Below are positions 16,340 to 25,800 of a stretch of 59,917 nt of DNA, piece after piece. The position numbers were made by a program, and so were the translations under genes. The notes beneath the pieces were generated by a model. The model saw only the letters and a list, made by a program, of their open reading frames with translations, was not told where the DNA came from and made no database searches. The stretch is from a virus: positions 1 through 59,917 of IMG/VR virus record IMGVR_UViG_3300026097_000024. One strand, written 5' to 3'. Within the stretch, counting starts at the first letter, position 1. Each line of letters opens with the position of its first letter.

Positions 16340-16369
16340 AGTATAACAAAATTTGTGCTACCGTGTCAA
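16340..16369 (-). promoter_or_regulatory. Host-type sigma70 promoter for gp47-gp46
   Basis: The minus strand reads TTGACA (16364-16369), 18 bases, then TATACT (16340-16345). A perfect -35 and a 5/6 -10 lie directly upstream of the GGAGG and TTG start of gp47. This predicts early transcription by unmodified host RNA polymerase. Confidence 0.8.
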
Positions 16370-16379
16370 TGTATTTTTA

Positions 16380-16421
16380 CCGCTCTGCGGCTTTTCTGCG
16401 AAATGCGTTTTCCGCAAGCGG
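16380..16421. other. Two small GC hairpins in the gp55-gp47 gap
   Basis: CCGC-TCT-GCGG (16380-16390) and CCGC-AA-GCGG (16412-16421) lie between the gp55 stop codon and the gp47 promoter. On the plus strand each is followed by a short pyrimidine run, on the minus strand by A residues. They may mark the end of the gp55 transcript, but no strong intrinsic terminator is present. Confidence 0.35.
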
Positions 16422-16422
16422 C

Positions 16423-17247
16423 TTAATCATCGCTTTCCGCTTCGCGCTTGAGGGCTGCTTCCCATTCACCTGCGTGTTGACGAGTGTAACTAGGATTCAT
16501 GTCGTTCATTTCTAAAATATCGTCTCGAATGTTCTGGTTGCGCTTTTCTATGTTGATTACACGCACAAAACTGTTTGTAACTGCAGCTGTGTAGTAAGCA
16601 AACGGATTATTTGATTTAGATTCGTCAAACTGAAGTCCTATCTGTGCCAATTGCAAGATTGCTTGACCGCGCATTTCGTCATTGTAGGTATATCCTCGAA
16701 CATTTCCTCTTGTGGCATATCGTTCGCACAATTTAATCCACATTAAAGCTAACTTATCTGTGGCCTTTCCGTGATCCAAACAAAATTCACCTGTTTCGAT
16801 ATCTCCCTTCCAATGACTTTTACCAACGCATATTAGTTCATCATTTTCATCAAACTTATAATGTTTAAACGGAGGAAAATTTAATTTTACCTTTGTGTCA
16901 GCAATTGTTTTAGGATTCTTTTTCCTGCCAGGTTCGTCCGGAATGTGTTCGAATGTCATCACTCGAAAGATCAGTTCTTCTTTGGTAATTTTTTTATAAT
17001 CGACCTCGCAGTCGGCTTGTTTTACTTTTTCGCCTGCTTGTTTTTTTGTTTGATAATCGATATCGCCTATGCGCTTTGCTTTATTTCTTTTTGCTTCTGC
17101 AATAGTGCGAATATTAATTTTATCTAAACTTTCTAGAATAATGTCGTATCGGTCATATTCTGGACTCGAATAACTACAAAAAGTGTTTTTTGACTTGTGT
17201 ATTTCTGCAAGTATGTCCTTGTTGTTTAAATAGTTTACTTTTTTCAT
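16423..17247 (-). CDS. 55: Late-transcription sigma factor (gp55)
   Basis: A 274-aa protein, longer than T4 gp55 (185 aa) because of an N-terminal extension of about 85 residues. The sigma region 2-like core is at about residues 160-255: LMWIKLCERYATRGNVRGYT, then MRGQAILQLAQIGLQFDESK, then NPFAYYTAAVTNSFVRVIN, the last matching the region 2.3-2.4 helix that reads the -10 box. gp55 redirects host RNA polymerase to TATAAATA late promoters, many of which are seen in this window. GGAG lies 7 bases before the ATG. A consensus host promoter precedes it, as expected for a gene that must be expressed before the late genes. Confidence 0.93.
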   Translation of the reverse strand: MKKVNYLNNKDILAEIHKSKNTFCSYSSPEYDRYDIILESLDKINIRTIAEAKRNKAKRIGDIDYQTKKQAGEKVKQADCEVDYKKITKEELIFRVMTFEHIPDEPGRKKNPKTIADTKVKLNFPPFKHYKFDENDELICVGKSHWKGDIETGEFCLDHGKATDKLALMWIKLCERYATRGNVRGYTYNDEMRGQAILQLAQIGLQFDESKSNNPFAYYTAAVTNSFVRVINIEKRNQNIRDDILEMNDMNPSYTRQHAGEWEAALKREAESDD

Positions 17248-17269
17248 GAAGGCTCCAATTTATAGTGTC

Positions 17270-17298
17270 ATTATAATATACGCAGTTTATAAAGTCAA
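17270..17298 (-). promoter_or_regulatory. Host-type sigma70 promoter for gp55
   Basis: The minus strand reads TTGACT (17293-17298), 17 bases, then TATAAT (17270-17275), with GGAG and the gp55 ATG shortly downstream. This is a near-perfect vegetative promoter. Its -35 box shares a base with the opposite-strand late promoter. Confidence 0.85.
17276..17287. repeat. 12-base repeat ATATACGCAGTT, copy 1
   Basis: An identical 12-mer recurs at 22749-22760 (direct) and 47481-47492 (inverted), each time beside a late-promoter TAAATA box in an intergenic gap. Here it lies 10 bases before the late box, inside the spacer of the gp55 promoter. Confidence 0.55.
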
Positions 17299-17304
17299 TA
17301 AATA
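17298..17304 (+). promoter_or_regulatory. Late-promoter box ATAAATA for the baseplate operon
   Basis: ATAAATACTTT on the plus strand, 20 bases before the ATG at 17325, with GTAGGAG as ribosome site. It is back to back with, and overlapping, the early promoter of gp55. Confidence 0.7.
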
Positions 17305-17324
17305 CTTTACCGTAGGAGATTTAC

Positions 17325-18140
17325 ATGGCAACACGCAATCCTCAAGAATCAGTTCAGCAATTCCTTGGATCTGCTTTCAAAGCAGGAGAAAATGCTATAA
17401 CTTCTATTGCTGGAAAAGTTAAACAAGATGTTAGTGACTTTTTTACAGACACAGGATTTGGCAAGGCATTACGGTCTTCTAATTTGCTCACAGGTGCACA
17501 ACCCCAAGGAATTTCATTTGAAGAAGCTAACTGGGGCACTTCAAATAATTTAGACTGGAGAGTTAGATTAAGTGTTCCTGAAAATTTCAAAGACAGTCCC
17601 CTTATACAGCCGTTAGTTGCACAAACAAACGGTCTGGTATGGCCGTATACTCCGCAGGTTATGATAGAACAATCTGCTTCTTACAGCGCAATGACACCAG
17701 TGCATAGTAATTATCCATACTATTCGTATCAGAACTCACAAGTGAGTGCCATTAATATCATGGGAGAATACTACATAGAAAATGCTCTGGAGGGTGAATA
17801 TTGGATAGCTGCTATACATTATCTTAGAAGCGTAACAAAAATGGCCTATGGAGGAAACACAAGCAATCAAGGCGCACCTCCACCAGTAGTAAGACTTAAT
17901 GGATACGGTGATTATGTTTTTAAAAATGTTCCTGTGATAATACAAAGCTTCACAGTTGAATTGCCTAGCGATGTTGACTATATTCAGGTAGGATTAGGAG
18001 CCAACGGCAACTGGGTACCTACTAGATCTACTATAAATGTTTCTATGACACCAATATACAGTCGCAGGTCTACTACAGAATTCAATCTAGATGCATTTGT
18101 AAGAGGAGACTATGTCATTAATGGAAAAGGATATTTGTAA
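17325..18140 (+). CDS. Baseplate tail-tube cap/initiator protein (gp48/gp54-type)
   Basis: A 271-aa protein at the head of the baseplate operon. The N-terminal 60 residues are helical (VQQFLGSAFKAGENAITSIA). The rest is beta-rich: VRLSVPENFKDSPLIQPLVA near residue 80, TPQVMIEQSASYSAMTPVHS near 107-126, and a final FTVELPSDVDYIQVG. This matches proteins annotated in marine T4-like phages as the gp48 tube cap. In T4, gp48 and gp54 cap the hub and start tube polymerisation. It is followed, with a one-base overlap, by gp53. Which of gp48 or gp54 it corresponds to cannot be settled by eye. Confidence 0.65.
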   Translation: MATRNPQESVQQFLGSAFKAGENAITSIAGKVKQDVSDFFTDTGFGKALRSSNLLTGAQPQGISFEEANWGTSNNLDWRVRLSVPENFKDSPLIQPLVAQTNGLVWPYTPQVMIEQSASYSAMTPVHSNYPYYSYQNSQVSAINIMGEYYIENALEGEYWIAAIHYLRSVTKMAYGGNTSNQGAPPPVVRLNGYGDYVFKNVPVIIQSFTVELPSDVDYIQVGLGANGNWVPTRSTINVSMTPIYSRRSTTEFNLDAFVRGDYVINGKGYL

Positions 18141-18442
18141 TGGCATCCTATGAATCAACCAGTCCTTGGCATAACACTCCTATTGTGAAAGGCCAATATC
18201 TTGATATTTTAACAATTCGTCCTGTACCAGCAGAACCAGATGATATTTTATATAAAATAGAACCGCAATACACTTATAGACCTGATCTGTTAGCTTATGA
18301 TCTATATGGAAGTGAAAAATTATGGTGGGTATTTGCACAGAGAAACATGGACGTCATCAAAGATCCTGTTTATGACATGATACCAGGCACAGAAATATAT
18401 CTTCCTAAAGGAAACAGTTTAAATCAGTTGCTAGGAATTTAA
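18140..18442 (+). CDS. 53: Baseplate wedge protein (gp53)
   Basis: A 100-aa protein, about half the length of T4 gp53 (196 aa). It carries the LysM-like core of the family: TYRPDLLAYDLYGSEKLWWV (residues about 45-64), then FAQRNMDVIKDPVYDMIPG and TEIYLP. gp53 clamps neighbouring baseplate wedges together around the hub. It overlaps the preceding gene by one base and abuts the next ATG, so the three genes are translationally linked. Confidence 0.88.
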   Translation: MASYESTSPWHNTPIVKGQYLDILTIRPVPAEPDDILYKIEPQYTYRPDLLAYDLYGSEKLWWVFAQRNMDVIKDPVYDMIPGTEIYLPKGNSLNQLLGI

Positions 18443-20845
18443 ATGGCTAATTTTAATCCACAAAATTTAGCACAAAGGGCCCAACGTCTTGGAAGAGATT
18501 TAGAACAAAGATCAAACCAATTCATTGCGGACATAAGAAATTCGTCAAATATAAATGTTAATGGAGTTTTGAATGCTGTTGAAGGCACTGCACAAGAACT
18601 TCTAGGTGCAACATCTAATCCTAAACTACCTAGAATCTCAGCAACAAACAATGCAGCATCGTCTCCTACAATTCCAGTTGATAACGCACCTCCGTGGACC
18701 AATGAGCTTGAGAGATTTGCCAGTTTTAACTATATTTTTACCTTGGCTTGTCTTAATGACGACGAAATAAACAATCCTGATTCAACATACAGGATAAAAC
18801 AACCTCAAAATATCATACTAAGATCAGGCGGAACAGGTCAAAACAAGGTCAAAACAATTTACGAAAAAAACGGAGCAGTTGAGTATTACATAGATGATGC
18901 TGAAATCTCATCAATAATAGTGCCTAATCCTAAAACCAAACAAACAAACGCAACATCTTTGCGATTTACTGTGTTTGAACCATACAGTATGGGCATGTTT
19001 TTGCAGACACTACAAATAGCCGCAGTATCTGCAGGACATAAAAATTATATCGAAGCACCATATTTACTAACAGTAGAATTTAAGGGCTACGACGATAATG
19101 GTAATATTGTGCCTGCACCTAACACACGAAGACTGTTTCCTTTAAAATTTACAAATGTAACATTCAATGTATCTGAAGGTGGTAGTCAGTATACTGTGGA
19201 AGCAATTCCGTGGCACGAGTCTGCGTTTTCCGATCAAGTCCAAACAATAAAAACAGATGTTCAATTGTCTGGAAGGAATTTACAAGAAGTTTTACAATCA
19301 GGAGGATCGAGCCTTGCAAGTATACTGAATGAAAGACTGTTGAAAAATCAAGAAGCAGGACAAATTTCCACTGCTGATCAGTATGTAATCATGTTTCCCT
19401 CCGACGATAACACAGCAGAAGAACGAATTCTAGGAATAGCAGAAAACAACAATGGAGCAACTTCTAGCAGCGGAAGTCAACGACAGTTAGATCAAGACAC
19501 CCAACAACTAATATATGAAACAATCACAGGAATTGAAAATGGAAAAATACCTGCAGATTTTGATTCAAAACTATCGGAACTTTTTGGTGTTGTAATACGA
19601 AGATCCGAAATAGGTGAAAATATTAGAAATGTTGCGGAAGACACAGAAAAGGTTAACAAAATTGGAAACAGCAAGATTGTAAAGACCTATCTAGATGGCG
19701 GCAAGGTACCATTTGGTGAGGCGAGATTTACAGAAGTAGAAGGCAGTCCAGGAGTTTTTCAACGAGGAAAATTACAAATCAGTGATGAAGGCAGAATCTT
19801 AACTTTTACTGCTGGAATGAAAATTCAAGATATCATAGAAGAACTTATCTTAATAAGTGATTACGGAAGGCAGATTGCAAATGTCGAGCCAGATGAATTT
19901 AATATGGTTCCTTGGTTCAAAATTGAAACACAGGTTTATAATGTAAGTGACAATGAAGCAGTGCAACAAATAGGAAGAAAACCTAAAGTCTATGTTTATA
20001 GGGTAGTTCCATATATGGTAAGCGCCAGCCGATTTAGTAATCCCAGCAAGCCTTCTCCTAAAGTTAAAAATGTTAAAGCACAAGCGGCCAAAGAATATAA
20101 TTATATCTATACTGGGCAAAACAAAGACATCTTAAATTTTGATATACAAATTGATGCGGCATTTTTTGTCGCCTTGAATCCTATGCGCGGGCAAGCCAGC
20201 AGTGATTCAAAACAAGGATCAAAAAACGAACTAGCTGCTGGAAATGAAGACCCGGTTACAAAAACTGGCGAAGGAGATACTGAAGCCACAAGTTCCGCTG
20301 GACAAAAAAGAGTAGAAGAACGGTACAATCAAACCACAGGAAATCAAAGCAGCCCGGGAAAAGAGCATGTAGAAACACAGGTAGCTCGAGATGTAAATGA
20401 TGCAATTGTTAACAGCCCAACAGATTTAGTAATGGTAGAAATGGAAATAATGGGGGATCCTTTTTACATTGCTGATAGCGGAATGGGTAATTACAATGCT
20501 GCCAAAGACCCACAATTTATAAACATTACCAGAGATGGCAGTATGGATTATCAAACATCAGAGGTAGATGTTATTATAAATTTTAAGACACCGTTAGATT
20601 ATCAAGGCAACGGATATATGGAATTTCCGGGTGGCGGAATTGCACCTGTAGGTGCATTCACAGGCTTATACCAAGTTACTTTTGTAGACCACAAGTTTAG
20701 TGGTGGCCAGTTCACCCAGGTACTGAAAATGATTAGAAGACCTTTACAAGATTCTGAAACAACAGTTAAACCTACCACAACAGATAATAAATTTGTCGAA
20801 GAAGGAACCAAAGAAAACAAAATTGATGACGGATGGGGCGAATAA
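18443..20845 (+). CDS. Large baseplate structural protein, probable hub component
   Basis: An 800-aa protein between gp53 and gp5. Residues about 85-270 are beta-rich (ELERFASFNYIFTLACLNDD, later YLLTVEFKGYDDNGN and FPLKFTNVTFNVSEGGSQYT). The middle is low-complexity (Gln/Ser/Glu), residues 470-570 (EELILISDYGRQIANV, then VYVYRVVPYMVSASRFSN) are again structured, and the last 120 are beta-rich with QVTFVDHKFSGGQFTQVLKM. T4 places gp27, the trimeric hub to which gp5 binds, in the same functional slot. The order next to gp5 and the tube-like C-terminal pattern suggest a gp27 counterpart. This is inference, as no gp27 signature is obvious. Confidence 0.6.
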   Translation: MANFNPQNLAQRAQRLGRDLEQRSNQFIADIRNSSNINVNGVLNAVEGTAQELLGATSNPKLPRISATNNAASSPTIPVDNAPPWTNELERFASFNYIFTLACLNDDEINNPDSTYRIKQPQNIILRSGGTGQNKVKTIYEKNGAVEYYIDDAEISSIIVPNPKTKQTNATSLRFTVFEPYSMGMFLQTLQIAAVSAGHKNYIEAPYLLTVEFKGYDDNGNIVPAPNTRRLFPLKFTNVTFNVSEGGSQYTVEAIPWHESAFSDQVQTIKTDVQLSGRNLQEVLQSGGSSLASILNERLLKNQEAGQISTADQYVIMFPSDDNTAEERILGIAENNNGATSSSGSQRQLDQDTQQLIYETITGIENGKIPADFDSKLSELFGVVIRRSEIGENIRNVAEDTEKVNKIGNSKIVKTYLDGGKVPFGEARFTEVEGSPGVFQRGKLQISDEGRILTFTAGMKIQDIIEELILISDYGRQIANVEPDEFNMVPWFKIETQVYNVSDNEAVQQIGRKPKVYVYRVVPYMVSASRFSNPSKPSPKVKNVKAQAAKEYNYIYTGQNKDILNFDIQIDAAFFVALNPMRGQASSDSKQGSKNELAAGNEDPVTKTGEGDTEATSSAGQKRVEERYNQTTGNQSSPGKEHVETQVARDVNDAIVNSPTDLVMVEMEIMGDPFYIADSGMGNYNAAKDPQFINITRDGSMDYQTSEVDVIINFKTPLDYQGNGYMEFPGGGIAPVGAFTGLYQVTFVDHKFSGGQFTQVLKMIRRPLQDSETTVKPTTTDNKFVEEGTKENKIDDGWGE

Positions 20846-22287
20846 TGAATAGAGATCAACGCACTCCTAGCATTAATTTAAAAGGTAATCCGGGTCCTTA
20901 TCTAGCTGTTGTAGTAAGTCACTTAGATCCAAAATACATGGGAAGCATTGAAGTAGAGCTTCTCAAAGCAACGGACAGCGGAAACCTAACTGCTAGAACA
21001 GGGCAATTAGCACAAGTAAAGTATTTGAGTCCATTTTACGGTGTAACTCCTTATAAAGACACTACCAAAAATCAAGGATATGCATTCACACAAAAATCTT
21101 ATGGAATGTGGATGGTGCCGCCCGACATAGGTACGAATGTACTTGTGATTTTTGCTGAAGGAAATGCGGCCAACGGATACTGGATAGGATGCATACAAGA
21201 TGAGTACATGAACTTTATGGTTCCCGGTTATGCATCAACAACATATAATGAAAAAGACAGATCCAAAAAACTTCCAGTTGGAGAATACAACAAAAGAGTA
21301 GAAACAGCAAAGGGCAGAGATCCTACGCAATATGTAAAACCTGCTTATGATGATTATATTAACATTTTGCAAGAACAAGGTTTAGCAGAAGATTCATCTA
21401 GAGGAACTTCAACATCTAGTGCAAGACGAGAAACACCTTCAATGGTTTTTGGAATAAGCACTCCTGGACCATACGATCGTCGTCCTGGGTCACCCAAAAG
21501 TGAGTACGGCACCGCTGGAGCAATCAGCAATGTGCCATTCAACAGACTGGGCGGATCTAGTTTTGTTATGGACGACGGTGATGCATCCCTGCTAAGGAAA
21601 CAGCCAGCATCTGAAGGGCCTTCTGAATATGCAAATTTTGAAGCAGGCGAAACTGACGGTGATCCAACAATACCGCACAATGAATTAATTAGATTAAGGA
21701 CTAGAACAGGCCATCAGATTTTATTGCACAATTCAGAAGATTTAATTTATATAGGTAATGCAAAAGGCACAACCTGGATAGAATTAACTTCTAATGGAAA
21801 AATAGATATCTATGCAAAAGACAGTGTAAGCCTGCATACTGAACAGGATCTTAATATTACTGCTGACAGAGACATAAACATGCACGCCGGAAGAGATTTC
21901 AATGTTAAAGCAAATAACAATGTTAATCTCCAAAGTGTTAAAGATTGGCAAATACATGTAGGCGGTGATAATAAAATAACCACAATAGGAAATATAGATA
22001 TCAACAGTGGTGGCAATCATACTGAAACTGCTACTAGAATCGACATGAATGGGCCTGTTGCGGTAAAAGCCGTACCATTAAAAACTTTTGAATTATCAGG
22101 AGATTCTACTACCGCCAAAGAATCACTGCATAAAAGACTACCTCAGCATGAACCTTGGCCCCAACATGAAAATTTAAATCCTCAAAATTTTGTATTTGAA
22201 AAGACTGATATCAAAACCGCAGAATCTCCAAAAGAAGTTGATTTAGCAAGTCTTATAGTTCCTGACACTTTCCGTAAATCAACCTAG
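20845..22287 (+). CDS. 5: Baseplate hub spike protein (gp5), no lysozyme domain seen
   Basis: A 480-aa protein. The N-terminal OB-fold region (PYLAVVVSHLDPKYMGSIEV near residue 17, then YGMWMVPPDIGTNVLVIFAE near 90-109) is typical of gp5/VgrG-like spikes. The C-terminal region has regular short repeats (LNITADRDINMHAGRDFNVK near 335-355) that build the beta-helix needle. Between them is a Ser/Pro/Gly-rich linker where T4 gp5 has its lysozyme domain. No lysozyme motif is visible there. The start at 20845, overlapping the upstream stop as TAATG, is preferred to 20833 because GGATGGGG is then correctly spaced. It punctures the outer membrane. Confidence 0.88.
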   Translation: MNRDQRTPSINLKGNPGPYLAVVVSHLDPKYMGSIEVELLKATDSGNLTARTGQLAQVKYLSPFYGVTPYKDTTKNQGYAFTQKSYGMWMVPPDIGTNVLVIFAEGNAANGYWIGCIQDEYMNFMVPGYASTTYNEKDRSKKLPVGEYNKRVETAKGRDPTQYVKPAYDDYINILQEQGLAEDSSRGTSTSSARRETPSMVFGISTPGPYDRRPGSPKSEYGTAGAISNVPFNRLGGSSFVMDDGDASLLRKQPASEGPSEYANFEAGETDGDPTIPHNELIRLRTRTGHQILLHNSEDLIYIGNAKGTTWIELTSNGKIDIYAKDSVSLHTEQDLNITADRDINMHAGRDFNVKANNNVNLQSVKDWQIHVGGDNKITTIGNIDINSGGNHTETATRIDMNGPVAVKAVPLKTFELSGDSTTAKESLHKRLPQHEPWPQHENLNPQNFVFEKTDIKTAESPKEVDLASLIVPDTFRKST

Positions 22288-22288
22288 G

Positions 22289-22294
22289 TAAATA
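22289..22294 (+). promoter_or_regulatory. Late-like box TAAATA, 5 bases before gp25
   Basis: GTAAATATTACTATG: the box lies exactly 5 bases before the gp25 ATG, the same spacing as at 6474 and 12452, and no ribosome site of normal spacing is present. It may give a leaderless gp25 message. Confidence 0.4.
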
Positions 22295-22299
22295 TTACT

Positions 22300-22746
22300 A
22301 TGAGTTCTAGAGAAAAAAGTTTATACAAACAGATAACTGTTAAAGGCAATAGCAAAGTCGAAGTTGCCTCTGGAAGCCGTGCTTACCGCGGAATCAGCAC
22401 AGTCAATCCTGATAACACAAGTTGGGTTTTGTATGACATTGCTCTTATCAAGCAAGACCTCATTAATCATTTCCATATAAGGCAAGGAGAAAAATTAAGC
22501 GACCCTGAGTTCGGCACAATCATATGGGATGTAATTTTTGAACCCTTAACAGACAATCTTCGCGAAGCTATCATACTAAATGTGCAAAGAATTGTAAATT
22601 ATGATCCTAGAGTACAGGTAGAGCAAATCACTGTTGATAGTTACGAAAGTGGTATACAAATTGAATGCCGACTTGTGTACTTGCCTTATAATATTTCTGA
22701 ACAATTGAGATTAACATTCGATGAAAGTGCGGGTATCATAAACTAA
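22300..22746 (+). CDS. 25: Baseplate wedge protein (gp25)
   Basis: A 148-aa protein (T4 gp25 has 132 aa). Conserved core features are visible: LINHFHIRQGEKLSDPEFG (residues about 51-69), IIWDVIFEPLTDNLREAI (about 70-87) and VEQITVDSYESGIQIECRL. The FEP in the middle corresponds to the EPR motif region of gp25-like sheath-initiator proteins. In T4-like and related contractile systems gp25 nucleates sheath polymerisation at the baseplate. It sits between gp5 and gp6 as in other T4-like phages. Confidence 0.95.
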   Translation: MSSREKSLYKQITVKGNSKVEVASGSRAYRGISTVNPDNTSWVLYDIALIKQDLINHFHIRQGEKLSDPEFGTIIWDVIFEPLTDNLREAIILNVQRIVNYDPRVQVEQITVDSYESGIQIECRLVYLPYNISEQLRLTFDESAGIIN

Positions 22747-22748
22747 TT

Positions 22749-22760
22749 ATATACGCAGTT
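22749..22760. repeat. 12-base repeat ATATACGCAGTT, copy 2
   Basis: Same orientation as the copy at 17276 and again 11 bases before an ATAAATACTTT late promoter. The two gaps share a cassette of 12-mer, AT-rich spacer containing TCAA, then ATAAATACTTT. Confidence 0.55.
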
Positions 22761-22771
22761 AATCTAATCAA

Positions 22772-22778
22772 ATAAATA
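22772..22778 (+). promoter_or_regulatory. Late-promoter box ATAAATA for gp6
   Basis: AATAAATACTTT lies 23 bases before the gp6 ATG, with TAGGAAAG as ribosome site between them. Confidence 0.65.
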
Positions 22779-22801
22779 CTTTGTAATATAGGAAAGCGTA
22801 T

Positions 22802-25800
22802 ATGTCATCTACAGATAGACAAAATAGACTTCTGCTTGCAGAAGATTGGAAGAGAGTTTATCAAACCTTCCGCAACGCAGATTTTCAAAGTTATGATTTC
22901 GATAATCTTCGTCGAACCATGATTAACTATCTGCGCCAGAATTATCCTGAAGACTTTAATGATTATATTGAAAGTTCTGAATATCTTGCTCTCATAGATC
23001 TAATGGCTTACCTTGGCCAAAATATAGCTTTTCGTATTGATTTAAATGCCAGAGAAAATTATCTAGAACTGGCAGAACGCAGAGAGAGTGTGCTGAGATT
23101 AGCTCGTTTGCTTTCTTATAATCCCAAAAGGGTTCAAGCTGCAAATGGACTTTTAAAATTAGAAAGTATCAGAACCACAGAAGAAATAAGAGATTCCAAT
23201 AATCTAAATTTAGAAAATCAAACCATTATTTGGAATGATCCTAGTAATCCAGACTGGTACGAACAATTTATCAAAGTGCTTAACACAGCATTGCCAGTTA
23301 ATGGAACATTTGGTAGGCCGTCTAAAAGTGATAATGTAAACGGAGTGCCTACAGAACAATACAGATTGAATTCTAATAATTCAGAAGTTCCTGTTTACAG
23401 TTTTTCTAAAACAGTTGATGGCCGTAGCACAAGGTTTGAAATCACATCCACAGATATAGTTGACGGTGTTATACAAGAAGAGTCTCCGTTTCCTGGCAAC
23501 AATTTTGCACTGCTATACAGAGACGATGGTCGAGGACCAGCAAGTTCTAATTCTGGATTTTTCAGTCATTTTAGACAAGGTAGTTTAGATCAAGGCGTAT
23601 TTAATGTTACAAATCCTAGCACAAATCAAGTCATTGCTGTGGATGCTACTAATGTAAACAACAGTGATATCTGGTTATACAAATTAGATAGTTTAGGAAA
23701 TGAAGAAGAACAATGGACTCGAGTAGATGCTGTTGAAGGCAACAACATAATTTACAACAGTCTTAATAAGTCAATCAGGAACATATATTCTGTGCTAACC
23801 AGAGCAGAAGATAGAATATCTTTGGTTTTTGCAGACGGCACTTTCGGTAACTTACCCAAAGGTACATTTCGTGTATATTATAGAACAAGCCGGAAAGAGC
23901 GTGTTATAGTTACACCTGATGATATGCGAGGCATTTCAGTAACTATTCCATATATTACCAGAACCGGTAAAGTTGAAGATTTAACAATGTCCTTCGAACT
24001 AAAATACACAGTGGACAACAGTTCGACATCAGAAACGAACGCCAGTATCAAGCGTAACGCACCTTCTACATACTACACTCAAAATAGAATGATTACTGCT
24101 GAAGATTATCAGGTAGCACCTCTAAATATCAGTCAAGAAATTATCAAAATAAAAAGTGTTAACCGAACTGCAAGTGGCATAAGCAGATATTTTGATTTGA
24201 TAGATGCTACAGGAAAATACTCTAAAACTAATTTGTTTGGCACTGACGGCGTTTTATACAAAGAATTTTTATCCCCAAAAACATCTTTTACATTTAACAC
24301 CAGAACAGATGTAGAAGGCGCTGTAGCTAATACCATTACACCTATTTTAAATGATATAAAAATTAGAAACTATTATTATAATAGTTTTCCAAAGGTTTTA
24401 GTAGGAGATTTACAGGTATCTTGGACCCAGTTGAGTGCAGAAACAAATTTAAACACAGGATATTTTCAAAATCGTGATGGCATTATTTCAGAATTAGGAA
24501 CATTCACCGGAAGTATTTTAAGTTTAGTAGTTCCGGGTACACTTTGTAAGTTTGTGCCACCTCAAGGATTTTATTTCACAGAAAACGGAGAGCTTACTAC
24601 TGAAAATGTCAAAGGTTCAGTTTTATACAAGTGGGTAAAAGTGTTAAGTGTTGACGGCGCAGGAACTTCAATTCAAGACAATGAATCAGGTCCAGTCGCT
24701 TTAAATGATAACATACCAAGTTCTGCGATACTGACAGAAATAAGGACCAGTTTACCAAATGCCTTAGAAGATGATGTTGCAACACAAGTTATAGATCAAA
24801 TTTTTGCCTATAAGACATTTGGACTTAGATACTCACAAACTCAACAAGCTTGGAGATTAATTACCGACAATAATTTAAACATTGAAAGTGAGTTCAGCAC
24901 AGGAAAAACTGGTGATACAACTAATCAACAACTAGATGCTAGTTGGCTATTATTGTTTGAAACAGACGGAGAAACATATACGATTACAAATCGTGCAATG
25001 AGATATGTGTTTGAGAGCAATGAAGAAATAAGATTTTACTATGACAGCGGTGACAAAATTTATAATAACTTAACAGGAAAAATTGTAAAAGATAAAATCA
25101 CAGTTTTAAACATTAACACACAACCCGATGATATTGTTCCTTTTACAGTGGATTTTGACTGGGAGGTAGTAGAAGAATATCGTGATGCAGAAGGCTATGT
25201 TGACAGTAAAAAAATACAGATAAGTTTTTTTGATGAAGATGACGACGGTGTAGTTGATAATCCCCAGTTGTTCGAAGATATTGTAAATGAAGAAGTCTCC
25301 CCTCTATCAAAATATGTGTTTTTAGAAAAGATTATTACATCTGATGGAGTTGAAGATTTTCGATTTATAAGCAAAACCGATTTGAATCTCAAAATTAAAC
25401 AAAATAAAAACAGTCAAATTATAATAAGTCAAGAAGAAGACGGACAACTATTTTATTTTGCAGATGAAGATATTTTTCAAACATTGGATAAAGGCACGGG
25501 CACATTTACAACCATTGATAATTATCGTGCAAGATTAGGCAGAGAACAGATTAAATTCCAATATATTCATGCAGCTGATCCTAATTCAAGAATCGATCCT
25601 AGTGCTAGTAATATAATTGATATGTATGTTCTCACCAAAACATATGATACTCAATTCAGACAATGGTTAGACGGTACAATAACAAATCCTCCATTTCCAC
25701 CTAGTAGTGATAATTTGTTTACAAGTTACGGATCACAATTGAATCAAATAAAATCTTTAAGTGATGAGATCATTTATCATCCTGTTAAATATAAGACATT

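Noticed and set aside
20833-20844. Upstream ATG at 20833 as start of gp5
   Set aside because: It would overlap the previous gene by 13 bases and lacks a spaced ribosome site. The TAATG start at 20845 has GGATGGGG at suitable distance.
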